A stretch of DNA of 42,375 nt from Anoxybacillus pushchinoensis. Its GTDB lineage: Bacteria; Bacillota; Bacilli; Bacillales; Anoxybacillaceae. Under the pieces are notes generated by a model, which worked only from the letters and a program-made list of their open reading frames with translations, was not told the origin of the DNA and searched no databases. Location of the stretch: assembly GCF_900111795.1 (NCBI RefSeq), contig NZ_FOJQ01000021.1, positions 1 through 42,375 of the forward strand. The letters are read 5' to 3'. This document shows, piece by piece, positions 8,779-17,380 of this stretch (within the stretch, counting starts at the first letter, position 1; the number at the start of each line of letters is the position of its first letter). Made by a program: the position numbers and the translations under genes.

Positions 8779-9240
8779 ATGGTAGAACAGCTGCTATACG
8801 AAATTCTTCATGAAGTAAAAGCAACTCGAGAAAAAGTCGAATCGCTAGAAAAACGAGTGGAAGCAGTCGAGCAAAAGGTGGAAGCTATTGAAAAAGAAGT
8901 ATCTTCCTTACGCCAACAAGTACAAGCACTGGACGAGAAAGTTCAAACACTAGACGGAAAAGTTCAAGCGCTAGATGGAAAAGTGCAACTACTCGATGAA
9001 CGAACACTCGAAACGAAAGCGATTTGTGAAGCGGTTCGTCACGGTCAAGAGGCGCTCGCCGCAAAATACGATGCACTCGCGCTCGATGTCCACAACATGC
9101 AAGGAAACATCACCCGCTTAACAAACATACTCGAAGAAAAAGTACTCCCTGCCCTCACCGACCACGAATCGAGCATCCAAGTATTAAACAATCGTGTATT
9201 TAAAGTCGAAAGCACTTTACAAAAGCTTGTACACCTATAA
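8779..9240 (+). CDS. Hypothetical coiled-coil protein, paralogue of the one at 16134
   Basis: This is a 153-residue, soluble, almost wholly helical protein. Residues from about 18 to 80 form repeated heptads (VEAVEQKVEAIEKEV, then LDEKVQTLDGKVQALDGKVQ). There is no signal peptide, membrane segment or enzyme motif. The ATG at 8779 has AAGGAGGTG at good spacing; an in-frame GTG at 8770 is part of that Shine-Dalgarno. The C-terminal third shares a pattern with the gene at 16134 (ALALDVHNMQGNIT versus ALTMDVHHMRGEMT), so the two are probably paralogues. It diverges from the Wadjet operon, but the unlinked paralogue argues against a dedicated role there. Function is unknown. Confidence 0.75.
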   Translation: MVEQLLYEILHEVKATREKVESLEKRVEAVEQKVEAIEKEVSSLRQQVQALDEKVQTLDGKVQALDGKVQLLDERTLETKAICEAVRHGQEALAAKYDALALDVHNMQGNITRLTNILEEKVLPALTDHESSIQVLNNRVFKVESTLQKLVHL

Positions 9241-9283
9241 AAATAAAGCGGCATTGTCCGATGGCAATGCCGCTTTATTTTTA
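9238..9283. terminator. Bidirectional intrinsic terminator
   Basis: An 18-19 bp stem (AAAATAAAGCGGCATTG paired with CAATGCCGCTTTATTTT) has an 8-base loop and A/T tracts on both sides. It lies between the converging coiled-coil gene and gatB and touches both stop codons. Confidence 0.9.
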
Positions 9284-10711
9284 TCGTTTATTAATTTCTT
9301 CAAGCAATAGCTTATTGACAAGCGGTGGGTTGGCTTGTCCTTTTGTTGCTTTCATAATTTGACCGACTAAAAAGCCAATTGCACGGTCTTTTCCGTTTTT
9401 GAAGTCTTCGATCGATTGTGGATTCGCGTCGAGCACTTCTAACACAATTTTGCGCAACGTTGCTTCGTCAGAAATTTGCACAAGCCCTTGTTGTTTGACG
9501 ATTTGCTCTGGATCGCCGCCTTTTTCCACAAGTTCTTTAAAGATTTTCTTCGCAATTTTTGACGAAATTGTACCGTTTTGAATAAGTTTAATCATGCCTG
9601 CAAGACTTTCTGGTGTTAAAGCAATGTCGTGCAATTCTTTTTGTTCTGCGTTTAAATAAGCAGATACTTCAACCATCAGCCAGTTCGATGCAAGCTTCGG
9701 ATCCGCTCCATTTGCAACCGTTGCTTCAAAGAAATCCGCCATTTCTTTTGTGAGTGTTAACACTTTCGCATCATACTCTGGCAAACCAAGCTCTTCGACA
9801 TATCGCTTTTTCCGCGCATCCGGAAGTTCTGGAATGGACGCACGTACGCGCTCTTTCCACTCATCGTCAATATAAAGCATCACTAAATCTGGTTCTGGGA
9901 AGTAGCGATAGTCTTCCGAACCTTCTTTTGTACGCATTAAAATCGTTGTTTTCGTCGCTTCATCGAAACGGCGCGTTTCTTGCTGGATGACACCGCCAGA
10001 CAATAAAATTTTCTCTTGGCGTTTTGCTTCGTACTCCAATCCTTGACGCACGAAGTTAAACGAGTTTAAGTTTTTCAATTCCGTTTTCGTACCGAACTTG
10101 TCTGAACCGATTGGGCGAAGGGAAATGTTTGCGTCACAACGAAGCGAACCTTCTTCCATTTTGCAATCGGATACGCCTGTATATTGAATGATTGATTTTA
10201 ATTTTTCTAAATACGCATACGCTTCTTCTGGTGAACGAATATCTGGCTCAGATACGATTTCAATAAGGGGCGTGCCTTGACGGTTAAAGTCAACTAGCGA
10301 ATAGCCATCCCCTGTATGCGTCAGCTTTCCGGCATCTTCTTCTAAATGAATGCGCGTGATGCCGATTTTTTTCTTTTTGCCGTTCACTTCAATTTCGATC
10401 CAACCATTTTGTCCAATCGGTTGGTCGTATTGCGAAATTTGGTACGCTTTCGGGTTGTCTGGATAAAAATAGTTTTTCCGGTCAAACTTCGTTTCCGTCG
10501 CAATTTCGCAGTTTAATGCCAGCGCTGCTTTCATCGCATATTCAACCGCTTGTTTATTCAGCACCGGAAGAACGCCCGGATACCCTAAGTCAATGACGCT
10601 CGTTTGTGTGTTTGGGGGCGCTCCGAATGCGTTTGGACTACTTGAGAAAATTTTCGATTTCGTTTTCAGCTCGACGTGCACTTCAAGTCCGATGACAATT
10701 TCAAAATTCAT
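9281..10711 (-). CDS. gatB: Aspartyl/glutamyl-tRNA amidotransferase subunit B
   Basis: This 476-residue protein binds tRNA and activates misacylated Glu-tRNA(Gln) or Asp-tRNA(Asn) for transamidation within GatCAB. It shows the GatB N-terminal signature [14 protein letters not shown], the [20 protein letters not shown] block, [10 protein letters not shown], and the C-terminal YqeY-like helical tail ending [15 protein letters not shown]. The ATG at 10711 is preferred over the GTG codon just before it because the AAGGGGGGAA Shine-Dalgarno is better spaced. It is the last gene of gatC-gatA-gatB, 14 bases after gatA. Confidence 0.97.
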   Translation of the reverse strand: MNFEIVIGLEVHVELKTKSKIFSSSPNAFGAPPNTQTSVIDLGYPGVLPVLNKQAVEYAMKAALALNCEIATETKFDRKNYFYPDNPKAYQISQYDQPIGQNGWIEIEVNGKKKKIGITRIHLEEDAGKLTHTGDGYSLVDFNRQGTPLIEIVSEPDIRSPEEAYAYLEKLKSIIQYTGVSDCKMEEGSLRCDANISLRPIGSDKFGTKTELKNLNSFNFVRQGLEYEAKRQEKILLSGGVIQQETRRFDEATKTTILMRTKEGSEDYRYFPEPDLVMLYIDDEWKERVRASIPELPDARKKRYVEELGLPEYDAKVLTLTKEMADFFEATVANGADPKLASNWLMVEVSAYLNAEQKELHDIALTPESLAGMIKLIQNGTISSKIAKKIFKELVEKGGDPEQIVKQQGLVQISDEATLRKIVLEVLDANPQSIEDFKNGKDRAIGFLVGQIMKATKGQANPPLVNKLLLEEINKR

Positions 10712-10725
10712 CACTCATTCCCCCC

Positions 10726-12183
10726 TTACAACGTTGGTTTTTGTTTATGATAGTCTGTTGCTTGTTCGAACGCATGAGCGACGCGATAAATTGTGCTTTC
10801 ATCGAAATGTTTGCCGATGATTTGTAATCCAACCGGTAAGCCATCAACAAAGCCACATGGTATAGAAATACCTGGAACACCAGCAAGGTTGACCGGGATC
10901 GTTAAAATATCGTTCGCGTACATCGTTAGCGGGTCGCTCGTCTTCTCGCCGATTTTAAACGCTGGCGTCGGTGTCGTCGGCCCGATAATCACATCATATT
11001 TTTCAAAAACGTTCTCAAAATCTTGTTTAATGAGCGTCCGCACTTTTTGCGCTTTTTTGTAATATGCGTCATAATAACCAGAACTTAGCGCAAACGTTCC
11101 AAGCATAATGCGGCGTTTCACTTCATTGCCGAATCCTTCGCTACGCGTTTGCTTGTACATCTCCATTAAGTTTTTCGCATTATCTGTGCGATACCCGTAG
11201 CGAACACCGTCAAAACGGGCAAGGTTGGCCGATGCTTCCGAAGACGCTAATAAATAGTACGTCGCAAGGGCGTATTTGGAGTGAGGAAGCGATACTTCTT
11301 CCCACGTTGCCCCTAAGCCTTCTAATACTTTTAGGGCATCGAGCACCGACTGGCGAACTTCCTCTGATACACCTTCTCCTAAATATTCTTTCGGCACGGC
11401 AATTTTTAACCCTTGAATATCGCCTGTTAGGGCAGAAACATAGTCTGGTACGTCAACATTTGCGGATGTAGAATCCATCGGATCTAAACCGGAAATGACT
11501 TGTAGTACATATGCGTTATCTTCTACCGTACGTGTAATTGGACCGATTTGGTCAAGCGAAGACGCAAACGCAACAAGCCCATAGCGCGAGACACGACCAT
11601 ACGTCGGTTTTAACCCAACAACGCCACAAAACGCAGCTGGTTGGCGAATCGATCCACCTGTGTCTGATCCAAGCGCAAATGGCACTTCTCCTGCTGCCAC
11701 TGCCGCTGCTGAACCGCCGCTAGAACCGCCTGGCACGCGCTCTAAATCCCACGGATTGCGCGTGAGTTGAAAGCCAGAGTTTTCTGTCGATGATCCCATC
11801 GCAAACTCGTCCATATTTAATTTTCCGATCGTCACTGCGTCAGCTTCGTTTAAACGCTCTACAACCGTTGCATCGTAAATCGGGTCGAAGTTGTACAAAA
11901 TTTTGCTGGCACACGTTGTGCGTAGCCCTTTTGTAACAATGTTATCTTTAATGCCGATCGGCATTCCGAAAAGTAAACCAAATTCCTTTTCCGTTGCAAG
12001 TTTTTCGTCTAACTGTTTTGCTTTCACTCGCGCCTGTTCTTCGTTTAACGTTAAAAACGCTTGTACTTTTTCTTCTACTTCGGCAATCCGTTTAAACGAT
12101 TCATCTACTAAATCTGAAACAGAAATTTCTTTTTTATGTAATAAATTGTGCAGTTCAGATACACGATAATCAAACAATGACAT
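10726..12183 (-). CDS. gatA: Aspartyl/glutamyl-tRNA amidotransferase subunit A
   Basis: This 485-residue amidase-signature enzyme releases ammonia from glutamine for the GatB reaction. The Ser-cisSer-Lys triad is in place: Lys79 in GIKDNI, Ser154 in [11 protein letters not shown] and Ser178 in [12 protein letters not shown]. Length is normal for the family. The start has AAGGAGGGAAGAAC upstream. It lies between gatC and gatB with short gaps, so it is cotranscribed and made in stoichiometric amounts. Confidence 0.97.
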   Translation of the reverse strand: MSLFDYRVSELHNLLHKKEISVSDLVDESFKRIAEVEEKVQAFLTLNEEQARVKAKQLDEKLATEKEFGLLFGMPIGIKDNIVTKGLRTTCASKILYNFDPIYDATVVERLNEADAVTIGKLNMDEFAMGSSTENSGFQLTRNPWDLERVPGGSSGGSAAAVAAGEVPFALGSDTGGSIRQPAAFCGVVGLKPTYGRVSRYGLVAFASSLDQIGPITRTVEDNAYVLQVISGLDPMDSTSANVDVPDYVSALTGDIQGLKIAVPKEYLGEGVSEEVRQSVLDALKVLEGLGATWEEVSLPHSKYALATYYLLASSEASANLARFDGVRYGYRTDNAKNLMEMYKQTRSEGFGNEVKRRIMLGTFALSSGYYDAYYKKAQKVRTLIKQDFENVFEKYDVIIGPTTPTPAFKIGEKTSDPLTMYANDILTIPVNLAGVPGISIPCGFVDGLPVGLQIIGKHFDESTIYRVAHAFEQATDYHKQKPTL

Positions 12184-12195
12184 GTTCTTCCCTCC

Positions 12196-12486
12196 TTACT
12201 CTAAAATGGCTGGTACTCGGAATTGTCCGTCTTGATGGTCTGGTGCATTTTTCAATACGTCTTCTAGCGGAAGACCAGCTGTCGGTACATCTTCACGCAT
12301 GACGTTTTTCATATTTAACACGTGCGACGTTGGCGGAACGTTTTCTGTATCTAGCTCATTTAACTGCTCCGCAAACGTAATAATGGCGTCTAATTGTTTC
12401 GCAAACATTGTTGCTTCTTCCTCTGTAATCGCTAAACGTGCTAAATGCGCGACGTGTTTTACTTGTTCGATTGAAATTCGTGACAT
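12196..12486 (-). CDS. gatC: Aspartyl/glutamyl-tRNA amidotransferase subunit C
   Basis: This 96-residue belt subunit clamps GatA and GatB. The N-terminus [20 protein letters not shown] and the C-terminal [17 protein letters not shown] match the family. The ATG at 12486 is chosen over the upstream in-frame GTG because GGAGGTGAAACAT places the ribosome correctly and gives the usual length. It is the first gene of the gatCAB operon. Confidence 0.96.
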   Translation of the reverse strand: MSRISIEQVKHVAHLARLAITEEEATMFAKQLDAIITFAEQLNELDTENVPPTSHVLNMKNVMREDVPTAGLPLEDVLKNAPDHQDGQFRVPAILE

Positions 12487-12527
12487 ATGTTTCACCTCCG
12501 ATATTGTCGACCTTTCGCAATACTATG

Positions 12528-12557
12528 ATGATACCAAACTTTCGCGCAGTGAAGCAA
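12528..12557 (-). promoter_or_regulatory. Predicted sigma-A promoter of gatCAB
   Basis: On the minus strand, TTGCTT and TATCAT are spaced by 18 bases, about 40 bases upstream of the gatC start. Confidence 0.45.
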
Positions 12558-12582
12558 CATTTGCCATTCATTTTAGATGAAC

Positions 12583-12615
12583 AAAAAAACGAGATGCCCC
12601 ATTGGACATCTCGTT
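12583..12615 (-). terminator. Intrinsic terminator of the amino-acid symporter gene
   Basis: The stem AACGAGATG/CATCTCGTT with a 10-base loop is followed by a run of seven T on the minus strand, immediately after the symporter stop. Confidence 0.85.
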
Positions 12616-12619
12616 ATCG

Positions 12620-14074
12620 TTATGACACGCGCTCTTCATCTCGTTTGAAATCATGCACCCAATAATCAGCGTTCTTTATACCTAGTTTCGTTGGATCAAA
12701 TACAGGATCGAGTCCTTTTGCTTTTTGATCTTCATAATCTTTTAACGCTTGAAGCGCTGGTTTCGCCAAAATAAGAATAGCAATTAAATTGAGCCAAACC
12801 ATGACACCTAAACCGACATCGCCAAGTGCCCACGCTAAATCTGCTGTTTTGACTGCCCCGTAAAACGTTGCGATTAAAAGCATAATTTTTAATCCTGTCA
12901 TCAACCACGTGCTATTTTTTCCACGCATCAAATATGCAACGTTCGTCTCGGCAATGTAGTAATACGCCATAATCGTTGTAAACGCAAAGAAAAATAACGC
13001 AATAGCGACAAACGCCGCACCAAAGCCTGGGAAAACTGTTTCAATCGCTGCTTGTGTATAACCAGGACCTGGATTTACACCTTGTAAATTTTCAACAATA
13101 AATCCGCCATCTTTACCAACAGTATTATACATTCCTGTGAATAAAATCATAAAAGCGGTAGCTGAACAAACGAGAAGTGTATCAATATATACAGAGAACG
13201 CTTGAACAAATCCTTGTTTCGCTGGATGCGATACTTCAGCTGCTGCTGCCGCATGTGCTCCTGTTCCTTGCCCAGCTTCATTTGAATAGATGCCACGCTT
13301 TACTCCCCATGAAATCGCCATACCTAAAATGCCACCGAATGCGGAGTCAAATCCTAACGCACTTTTTATGATCAAAGCAAATACAGCTGGCAACTGTGTA
13401 ATATTTAATACCATAATGACAAGCGCCAGTAAGATGTAAGCAAGTGCCATAAAAGGAACGACATATTGCGCTACAGTTGCGATGCGTTTTACTCCCCCAA
13501 AAATAATTGCGCCAATCAAAGCAACAAGCAAAATACCTGTTAATGTCGGACTTAAACCGAAAGCATTATTTAATCCTGTCGCAATCGAGTTTGATTGAAT
13601 ACCCGGCATAAGCAGTCCGACTGCGATAATGGATGAAATCGCAAACAATACTGCATACCACTTCCAACCGATACCTTTTTCAATGTAGTAAGCCGGGCCA
13701 CCACGATACTGTCCGTCTTGCTTTACTTTATAAATTTGTGCTAATGTTGACTCAATAAAGGCACTTGATGCACCAATAAATGCAATCATCCACATCCAAA
13801 ATACAGCGCCTGGTCCACCAAAAGCGATCGCTGTCGCCGTTCCGGCAATATTACCGGTTCCCACCCGCCCAGAAAGAGCGATGGATAATGCTTGGAACGA
13901 AGAAACACCAGCGTCTGAACTTTTTCCTTGAAACATTAGTTTAATCATGTCTTTAAAATGACGCACTTGTAAAAATCGGGTAATAATAGAAAATAAAAGA
14001 CCGACCCCAAGGCAAAAATAAATCATAACAGGGCTCCATAATAAGTCGTTCAGAAAGCTAACAACATTCTCCAA
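12620..14074 (-). CDS. alsT: Alanine/glycine:cation symporter (AGCS family, AlsT-like)
   Basis: This is a polytopic inner-membrane transporter of about 484 residues that takes up alanine or glycine with Na+ (or H+). Family signatures are visible: LSGRVGTGNIAGTATAIAFGGPGAVFWMW in the first third, a GGPAYYIEKG loop, and SNEAGQGTGAHAAAAAEVSHP mid-protein. There are about ten hydrophobic segments. The start is uncertain: an AAAGGAG lies nine bases before TTG 14074, while ATG codons at 14083 and 14095 overlap or precede it. I favour TTG. It is monocistronic, with its own promoter and terminator. Substrate preference cannot be read from sequence. Confidence 0.9.
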   Translation of the reverse strand: MENVVSFLNDLLWSPVMIYFCLGVGLLFSIITRFLQVRHFKDMIKLMFQGKSSDAGVSSFQALSIALSGRVGTGNIAGTATAIAFGGPGAVFWMWMIAFIGASSAFIESTLAQIYKVKQDGQYRGGPAYYIEKGIGWKWYAVLFAISSIIAVGLLMPGIQSNSIATGLNNAFGLSPTLTGILLVALIGAIIFGGVKRIATVAQYVVPFMALAYILLALVIMVLNITQLPAVFALIIKSALGFDSAFGGILGMAISWGVKRGIYSNEAGQGTGAHAAAAAEVSHPAKQGFVQAFSVYIDTLLVCSATAFMILFTGMYNTVGKDGGFIVENLQGVNPGPGYTQAAIETVFPGFGAAFVAIALFFFAFTTIMAYYYIAETNVAYLMRGKNSTWLMTGLKIMLLIATFYGAVKTADLAWALGDVGLGVMVWLNLIAILILAKPALQALKDYEDQKAKGLDPVFDPTKLGIKNADYWVHDFKRDEERVS

Positions 14075-14127
14075 AACAATCATCTCCTTTCTCATATTAA
14101 AATATTTAACTTTTCAAACTTATTAGA

Positions 14128-14157
14128 ATTATATAACAAAATATTTTCATGAAACAA
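14128..14157 (-). promoter_or_regulatory. Predicted promoter of the symporter gene
   Basis: On the minus strand, TTGTTT and a perfect TATAAT are spaced by 18 bases in AT-rich DNA, about 50 bases upstream of the gene. Confidence 0.45.
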
Positions 14158-14194
14158 TATAAATTTTTATCGTTTATTCGACATAAATCAAGCA

Positions 14195-14224
14195 TTGACG
14201 AGAGAACAAATAACATTGTAGAAT
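14195..14224 (+). promoter_or_regulatory. Predicted sigma-A promoter of ade
   Basis: TTGACG and TAGAAT are spaced by 18 bases, about 15 bases before the purine aptamer begins. The riboswitch would thus be at the very 5' end of the transcript. Confidence 0.55.
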
Positions 14225-14243
14225 GAAAAAAATTTTTGAAAAA

Positions 14244-14346
14244 CAACTCGTATAATTTCGGAAATATGGTCCGAAAGTTTCTACCAAACGACCGTAAATC
14301 GTTTGACTACGAGGATTGCTCCTCGTATCGAGTTGGGGAGGAGGAA
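14244..14346 (+). promoter_or_regulatory. Purine riboswitch (guanine class by its C74-type residue) in the ade leader
   Basis: The aptamer spans 14247-14313. P1 is CTCGTA/TACGAG. The conserved pieces are TATAAT after P1, an ATATGG loop 2, GTTTCTACC in J2/3 and CCGTAAA in loop 3. J3/1 reads GACTA, so the specificity base is C: guanine or hypoxanthine, not adenine. No U-run follows. Instead CTCCTC (14319-14324) can pair with GAGGAG in the Shine-Dalgarno (14338-14343), and the alternative helix TACGAGGA/TCCTCGTA (14308-14315 with 14320-14327) would free it. That suggests ligand-induced translational shut-off. The switching model is inferred; the aptamer is clear. Confidence 0.9.
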
Positions 14347-14351
14347 CATAT

Positions 14352-16064
14352 ATGAAAGAGCTTGCTGTTGCATCAAAAAGGCAACGCGCTGACATTGTCA
14401 TTAAAAACGGAAAAATTGTGGACGTTTTTACACATAACGTAATAGAAGAAGATATCGCCATCGTTGATGGAAAAATCGTCGGTATCGGTACATATGACGG
14501 CCACACAATCATTGATGCAAAAGGAAAATACGTTTGCCCCGGGCTCATTGACGGCCACGTCCATATTGAATCATCGCTAGTCACACCAAGCGAGTTTGCT
14601 CGCGTCGTCGTTCCACACGGTGTGACAACTGTCATTACGGATCCACATGAAATCGCCAACGTTGCAGGAACGAAAGGCATTGAATTTATGCTAAACGATT
14701 CGAATAACATCCCGCTCGATGTATATGTCATGCTGCCATCGTGCGTACCTGCAACCGCTTTTGAACATGCTGGGGCAACGCTTCACGCCGAACATTTAGC
14801 CCCATTCTTCTCCCATCCGCGCGTGCTCGGACTTGCTGAAGTGATGGACTACCCATCTCTTTTACACGGAAAACAGCAAATGCTCGCCAAGCTGACAGCC
14901 GCACGTGAAGCCGGGAAACTCATTGACGGACATTTAGCTGGTCTTGATGAGACAGCTATTAACGTCTATCGAAGCGCACATGTCCATACTGACCATGAAT
15001 GTGTCACAATAGACGAAGCGATCGCCCGCATTCAACGAGGCATGTACGTACTAATTCGGGAAGGTTCGGTCGCAAAAGATTTAAACAAACTACTCCCTGC
15101 TGTCAATACATATAACGCGCGCCGCTTTTTATTTTGCACAGACGATAAGCATATTGACGAACTTGTTACGGATGGAAGCATTGACCATCACATCCGCCTT
15201 GCCATTCAAGCAGGCATGGAGCCGATTACAGTGATTCAAATGGCAACATTACATGCGGCAGAATGTTATCGTCTATATATGAAAGGTGCGATCGCCCCCG
15301 GGTACGATGCAGACTTTTTGTTTGTAGAAGATTTGCATGCATTTTCTATTACACACGTCTACAAAAAAGGGAAACTTGTTGCTCAAAACGGGCGAGCGAC
15401 ATTTTCGGTAGAAAAAACTAATTCAATCGACAAAGCCATTACGCAATCTATTCATGCGAAAGAAATAACGAAACAACATATACAAATCCCATTTCTTCAT
15501 GGGAATAAAGCGAATGTTATACAAATTATTCCAAACCATTTACATACAAAGCGACTCGTGACAGAAGTTCATGTAGTAGACGGCGTGTTTCAACCGTCGA
15601 TCGAACGGGATTTATTAAAGCTCGTTGTCGTCGAACGTCACCGCAGTCTCGGTGTTGGAGTCGGCATTGTCAACGGCTTTCAACTGAAAAAAGGGGCGAT
15701 TGCGTCATCGATTGCTCATGATTCACATAACATCATCGCCATCGGAACGAACGATAACGACATCATCGTTGCAATTGAACATATAAAACATATAAACGGT
15801 GGGCTTGTCGTCGTCGACAATGGACATGTGTTAGCAGACTTGCCGCTTGAAATTGGAGGACTGATGACAGCAAGAACGTATGAAGAAGTGCTAGGGCGGC
15901 TACAAACAATTCACAACGCTTTAACAACCATTGGAGCATCAGAACAATTTAACCCATTTATTACACTTGCCTTTCTAGCATTGCCAGTCATTCCAGAGCT
16001 GAAATTAACCGACCAAGGCTTATTTGACGTTTCAACGTTTCAATTTATAGACGTGGAAGCATAG
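14352..16064 (+). CDS. ade: Adenine deaminase
   Basis: This 570-residue amidohydrolase converts adenine to hypoxanthine and ammonia in purine salvage. It has the metal-binding HVHIESS after CPGLIDG, then DPHEIANVAGTKG, HTDHEC, CTDDKH, and the C-terminal adenine-deaminase region with HDSHNIIAIGTND and GGLMTARTYEE. Length fits the family. The ATG at 14352 follows GGGGAGGAGGA; an in-frame upstream ATG at 14316 lies inside the riboswitch and lacks a site. It stands alone between a riboswitch and a terminator. A second, more divergent homologue (yerA) is at 26551. Confidence 0.96.
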   Translation: MKELAVASKRQRADIVIKNGKIVDVFTHNVIEEDIAIVDGKIVGIGTYDGHTIIDAKGKYVCPGLIDGHVHIESSLVTPSEFARVVVPHGVTTVITDPHEIANVAGTKGIEFMLNDSNNIPLDVYVMLPSCVPATAFEHAGATLHAEHLAPFFSHPRVLGLAEVMDYPSLLHGKQQMLAKLTAAREAGKLIDGHLAGLDETAINVYRSAHVHTDHECVTIDEAIARIQRGMYVLIREGSVAKDLNKLLPAVNTYNARRFLFCTDDKHIDELVTDGSIDHHIRLAIQAGMEPITVIQMATLHAAECYRLYMKGAIAPGYDADFLFVEDLHAFSITHVYKKGKLVAQNGRATFSVEKTNSIDKAITQSIHAKEITKQHIQIPFLHGNKANVIQIIPNHLHTKRLVTEVHVVDGVFQPSIERDLLKLVVVERHRSLGVGVGIVNGFQLKKGAIASSIAHDSHNIIAIGTNDNDIIVAIEHIKHINGGLVVVDNGHVLADLPLEIGGLMTARTYEEVLGRLQTIHNALTTIGASEQFNPFITLAFLALPVIPELKLTDQGLFDVSTFQFIDVEA

Positions 16065-16089
16065 GGGGATTTTTTATCCCTCTTTTTTG
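16063..16089 (+). terminator. Intrinsic terminator after ade
   Basis: The stem AGGGGGAT/ATCCCTCT (with one G-T pair) has a T-rich loop and is followed by a run of T. It overlaps the ade stop codon. Confidence 0.8.
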
Positions 16090-16097
16090 TCGAATGA

Positions 16098-16106
16098 TGT
16101 TATAAT
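16098..16106 (+). promoter_or_regulatory. Extended -10 promoter element
   Basis: TGTTATAAT is a consensus extended -10, 28 bases before the next start codon. No good -35 is seen. Confidence 0.5.
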
Positions 16107-16133
16107 ATGGTTATGTGCAAAGGAGGTGAGAAG

Positions 16134-16697
16134 ATGAGCGAGCAATTATTGGAGAAAATTTTACTCGTCGTCACAGACATCCAAAAAGAGTTGCAGGACA
16201 TTCGTGAAGAGCAAAAAGCCATTCGTGAAGAACAACAAGCCATTCGCGAAGAACAGCGAGCCATTCGTGAAGAACAACAAGCTATTCGTGAGGAACAAAT
16301 GGCTATTCGCGAAGAGCAGAAAACATTCCGTGAAGAAATAAACTCGTTGCGGGAGGAAATGAATGCATTCCGCAAAGAGCAGCAACTCATTCGCGAAGAG
16401 CAACAAGCATTAAAAAATGGACAAAAAGAGCTTTACGATCTTATGAACGCTCTTCTCCATCGTCAAGACGAAACGGACGCGAAACTCGAGGCTTTAACGA
16501 TGGATGTCCATCATATGCGCGGTGAAATGACAGCAATGAAGCAAGAAATCCACGCACTGCACGAAAAAATTGACTCCCACTACAAACAATTCAACGAACG
16601 TCTTAACAACCTCCAACTTGACGTTGATTTCACCGTTCATAAAACAATGATGACGGAACGCGAACTTTTCAAAATGAGAAATCGGTTGTTTTCATAG
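16134..16697 (+). CDS. Hypothetical heptad-repeat coiled-coil protein
   Basis: This 187-residue protein is highly charged and helical, with no signal peptide or membrane segment. Residues 23-92 are ten consecutive seven-residue units of the form I-R-E-E-Q-x-A. A second helical part includes LEALTMDVHHMRGEMTAM and ends LDVDFTVHKTMM, then ERELFKMRNRLFS. The ATG at 16134 follows AAGGAGGTGA, whereas an in-frame upstream start at 16107 has no site. It shares its C-terminal pattern with the gene at 8779 and the same strong ribosome binding site layout. A rod-like scaffold is all that can be inferred. Function is unknown. Confidence 0.75.
   Translation: MSEQLLEKILLVVTDIQKELQDIREEQKAIREEQQAIREEQRAIREEQQAIREEQMAIREEQKTFREEINSLREEMNAFRKEQQLIREEQQALKNGQKELYDLMNALLHRQDETDAKLEALTMDVHHMRGEMTAMKQEIHALHEKIDSHYKQFNERLNNLQLDVDFTVHKTMMTERELFKMRNRLFS
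16200..16409 (+). repeat. Ten in-frame 21-bp tandem repeats encoding heptads
   Basis: The unit resembles ATTCGTGAAGAACAACAAGCC and is repeated ten times in frame. The first six copies and the tenth are close to one another; copies seven to nine have diverged. Repeat number could vary between strains by slippage. Confidence 0.85.
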
Positions 16698-16719
16698 AGA
16701 GGGCATTTCCCTCTCTATG
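16693..16719. terminator. Strong hairpin after the coiled-coil gene, likely terminator
   Basis: CATAGAGAGGG and CCCTCTCTATG form an 11-bp perfect stem with a 5-base loop, covering the stop codon. The downstream U-tract is poor, so efficiency is uncertain. Confidence 0.5.
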
Positions 16720-16779
16720 AAATTCGATTTATATACTTCTTTCATTTAAAGGTAACATCACTTCCAGAAATGAATGAAA

Positions 16780-17085
16780 TTACATGATTCTCCGCCCCAC
16801 ATAATATCCCAATGCTCCTATATAAATTGAAGCTACAAGAACACAAGAAGGATAAAAAGGAAGCGTCGTAATCGTTGCGATCCCTAAAACAACAGCCCCA
16901 TCCCATTTAAATCCCCATTTTTCATCGATAAAAAAAATGAGCGCCTCTGTTACCGCACATATAAACGGAACAGCTAGTACTGCAATTGGAAAAATGGCAA
17001 TAAAGAAAGAAAAACCGCTAAATAATGAGAACGAAAGGGCAAACATGACAAACGACAACAAAACTCCTATTAAAAATTTTTTCAC
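16780..17085 (-). CDS. Small hypothetical integral membrane protein
   Basis: This 101-residue protein has three to four hydrophobic segments (from FLIGVLLSFVMFALSFSLF near the N-terminus to a glycine-rich ASIYIGALGYYVGRRIM end). It starts with GTG at 17085, with AGGGGGAG five bases upstream. The stop codon of the interrupted small ORF lies 11 bases before this start, so the two probably formed a two-gene unit. No family is recognised. Confidence 0.6.
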   Translation of the reverse strand: MKKFLIGVLLSFVMFALSFSLFSGFSFFIAIFPIAVLAVPFICAVTEALIFFIDEKWGFKWDGAVVLGIATITTLPFYPSCVLVASIYIGALGYYVGRRIM

Positions 17086-17096
17086 TCATTCTCCCC

Positions 17097-17333
17097 CTAT
17101 TCTTCCAATTCACGAACTCGTTTTTTCATTTCGACTAATAGTTGATCAATTGAACTACCGCTAGGCTAAAGCTATAGCGGATTCCTACGAACACCGAAAG
17201 TTTTTTCGGTTATTTAGTAGGCGATCCCCACAGTTCCTGCAGCTAGGGCTTACATCCCCTAGCCTGAAATAGGGGTTTTACGCCCAATCATATAAAATGT
17301 TTGCTTTTTTAATCCGTACATGTTTGTACTCAA
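17097..17333 (-). pseudogene. Small ORF of about 31 codons split by a structured insertion
   Basis: The minus strand reads TTG (17333) then S-T-N-M-Y-G-L-K-K-Q-T-F-Y-M-I, with GGTGGTGAT six bases upstream of the start. It enters the structured element. On the other side the frame resumes D-Q-L-L-V-E-M-K-K-R-V-R-E-L-E-E-stop (17147 to 17097). Joining 17288 to 17149 restores one uninterrupted frame. A TATAAT at 17363-17358 may be its -10. The product would be a short amphipathic helix of unknown role. Confidence 0.5.
17150..17287 (-). mobile_element. Structured 138-bp non-autonomous element with IS200/IS605- or omegaRNA-like ends
   Basis: On the minus strand it begins TTGGGCGTAAAACCCC just after ATGA and ends with the hairpin CCGCTA/TAGCGG followed by TAGTTCAA. 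Subterminal stems are CCCCTA/TAGGGG (left) and CCGCTA/TAGCGG (right), with an internal CCTAC/GTAGG helix carrying ACCGAAA/TTTCGGT. No ORF fits inside. The TTCAA right end next to a hairpin is typical of IS605-type right ends; HEARO/IscB omegaRNA elements look alike. A palindrome-associated element or a standalone guide-RNA relic are both possible. Exact ends are set only by frame restoration. Confidence 0.55.
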
Positions 17334-17380
17334 TCGCCCATCACCACCCGCTTCCATATTATATGAAGGATGTATACTTT

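Noticed and set aside
8779-9240. Fifth component of the Wadjet system
   Set aside because: It is on the opposite strand and a paralogue exists away from any defence gene; kept only as a weak lead.
14174-14731. 185-codon frame on the minus strand over the ade riboswitch and 5' end
   Set aside because: It covers the ade promoter, riboswitch and N-terminal coding region on the opposite strand; no start site and no family likeness.
16100-16390. Serine/cysteine-rich repeat protein on the minus strand
   Set aside because: It is the antisense reading of the heptad repeats; no ribosome binding site.
16200-16409. CRISPR-like regular repeats
   Set aside because: The unit is 21 bases with no spacers, entirely in frame, and encodes coiled-coil heptads.
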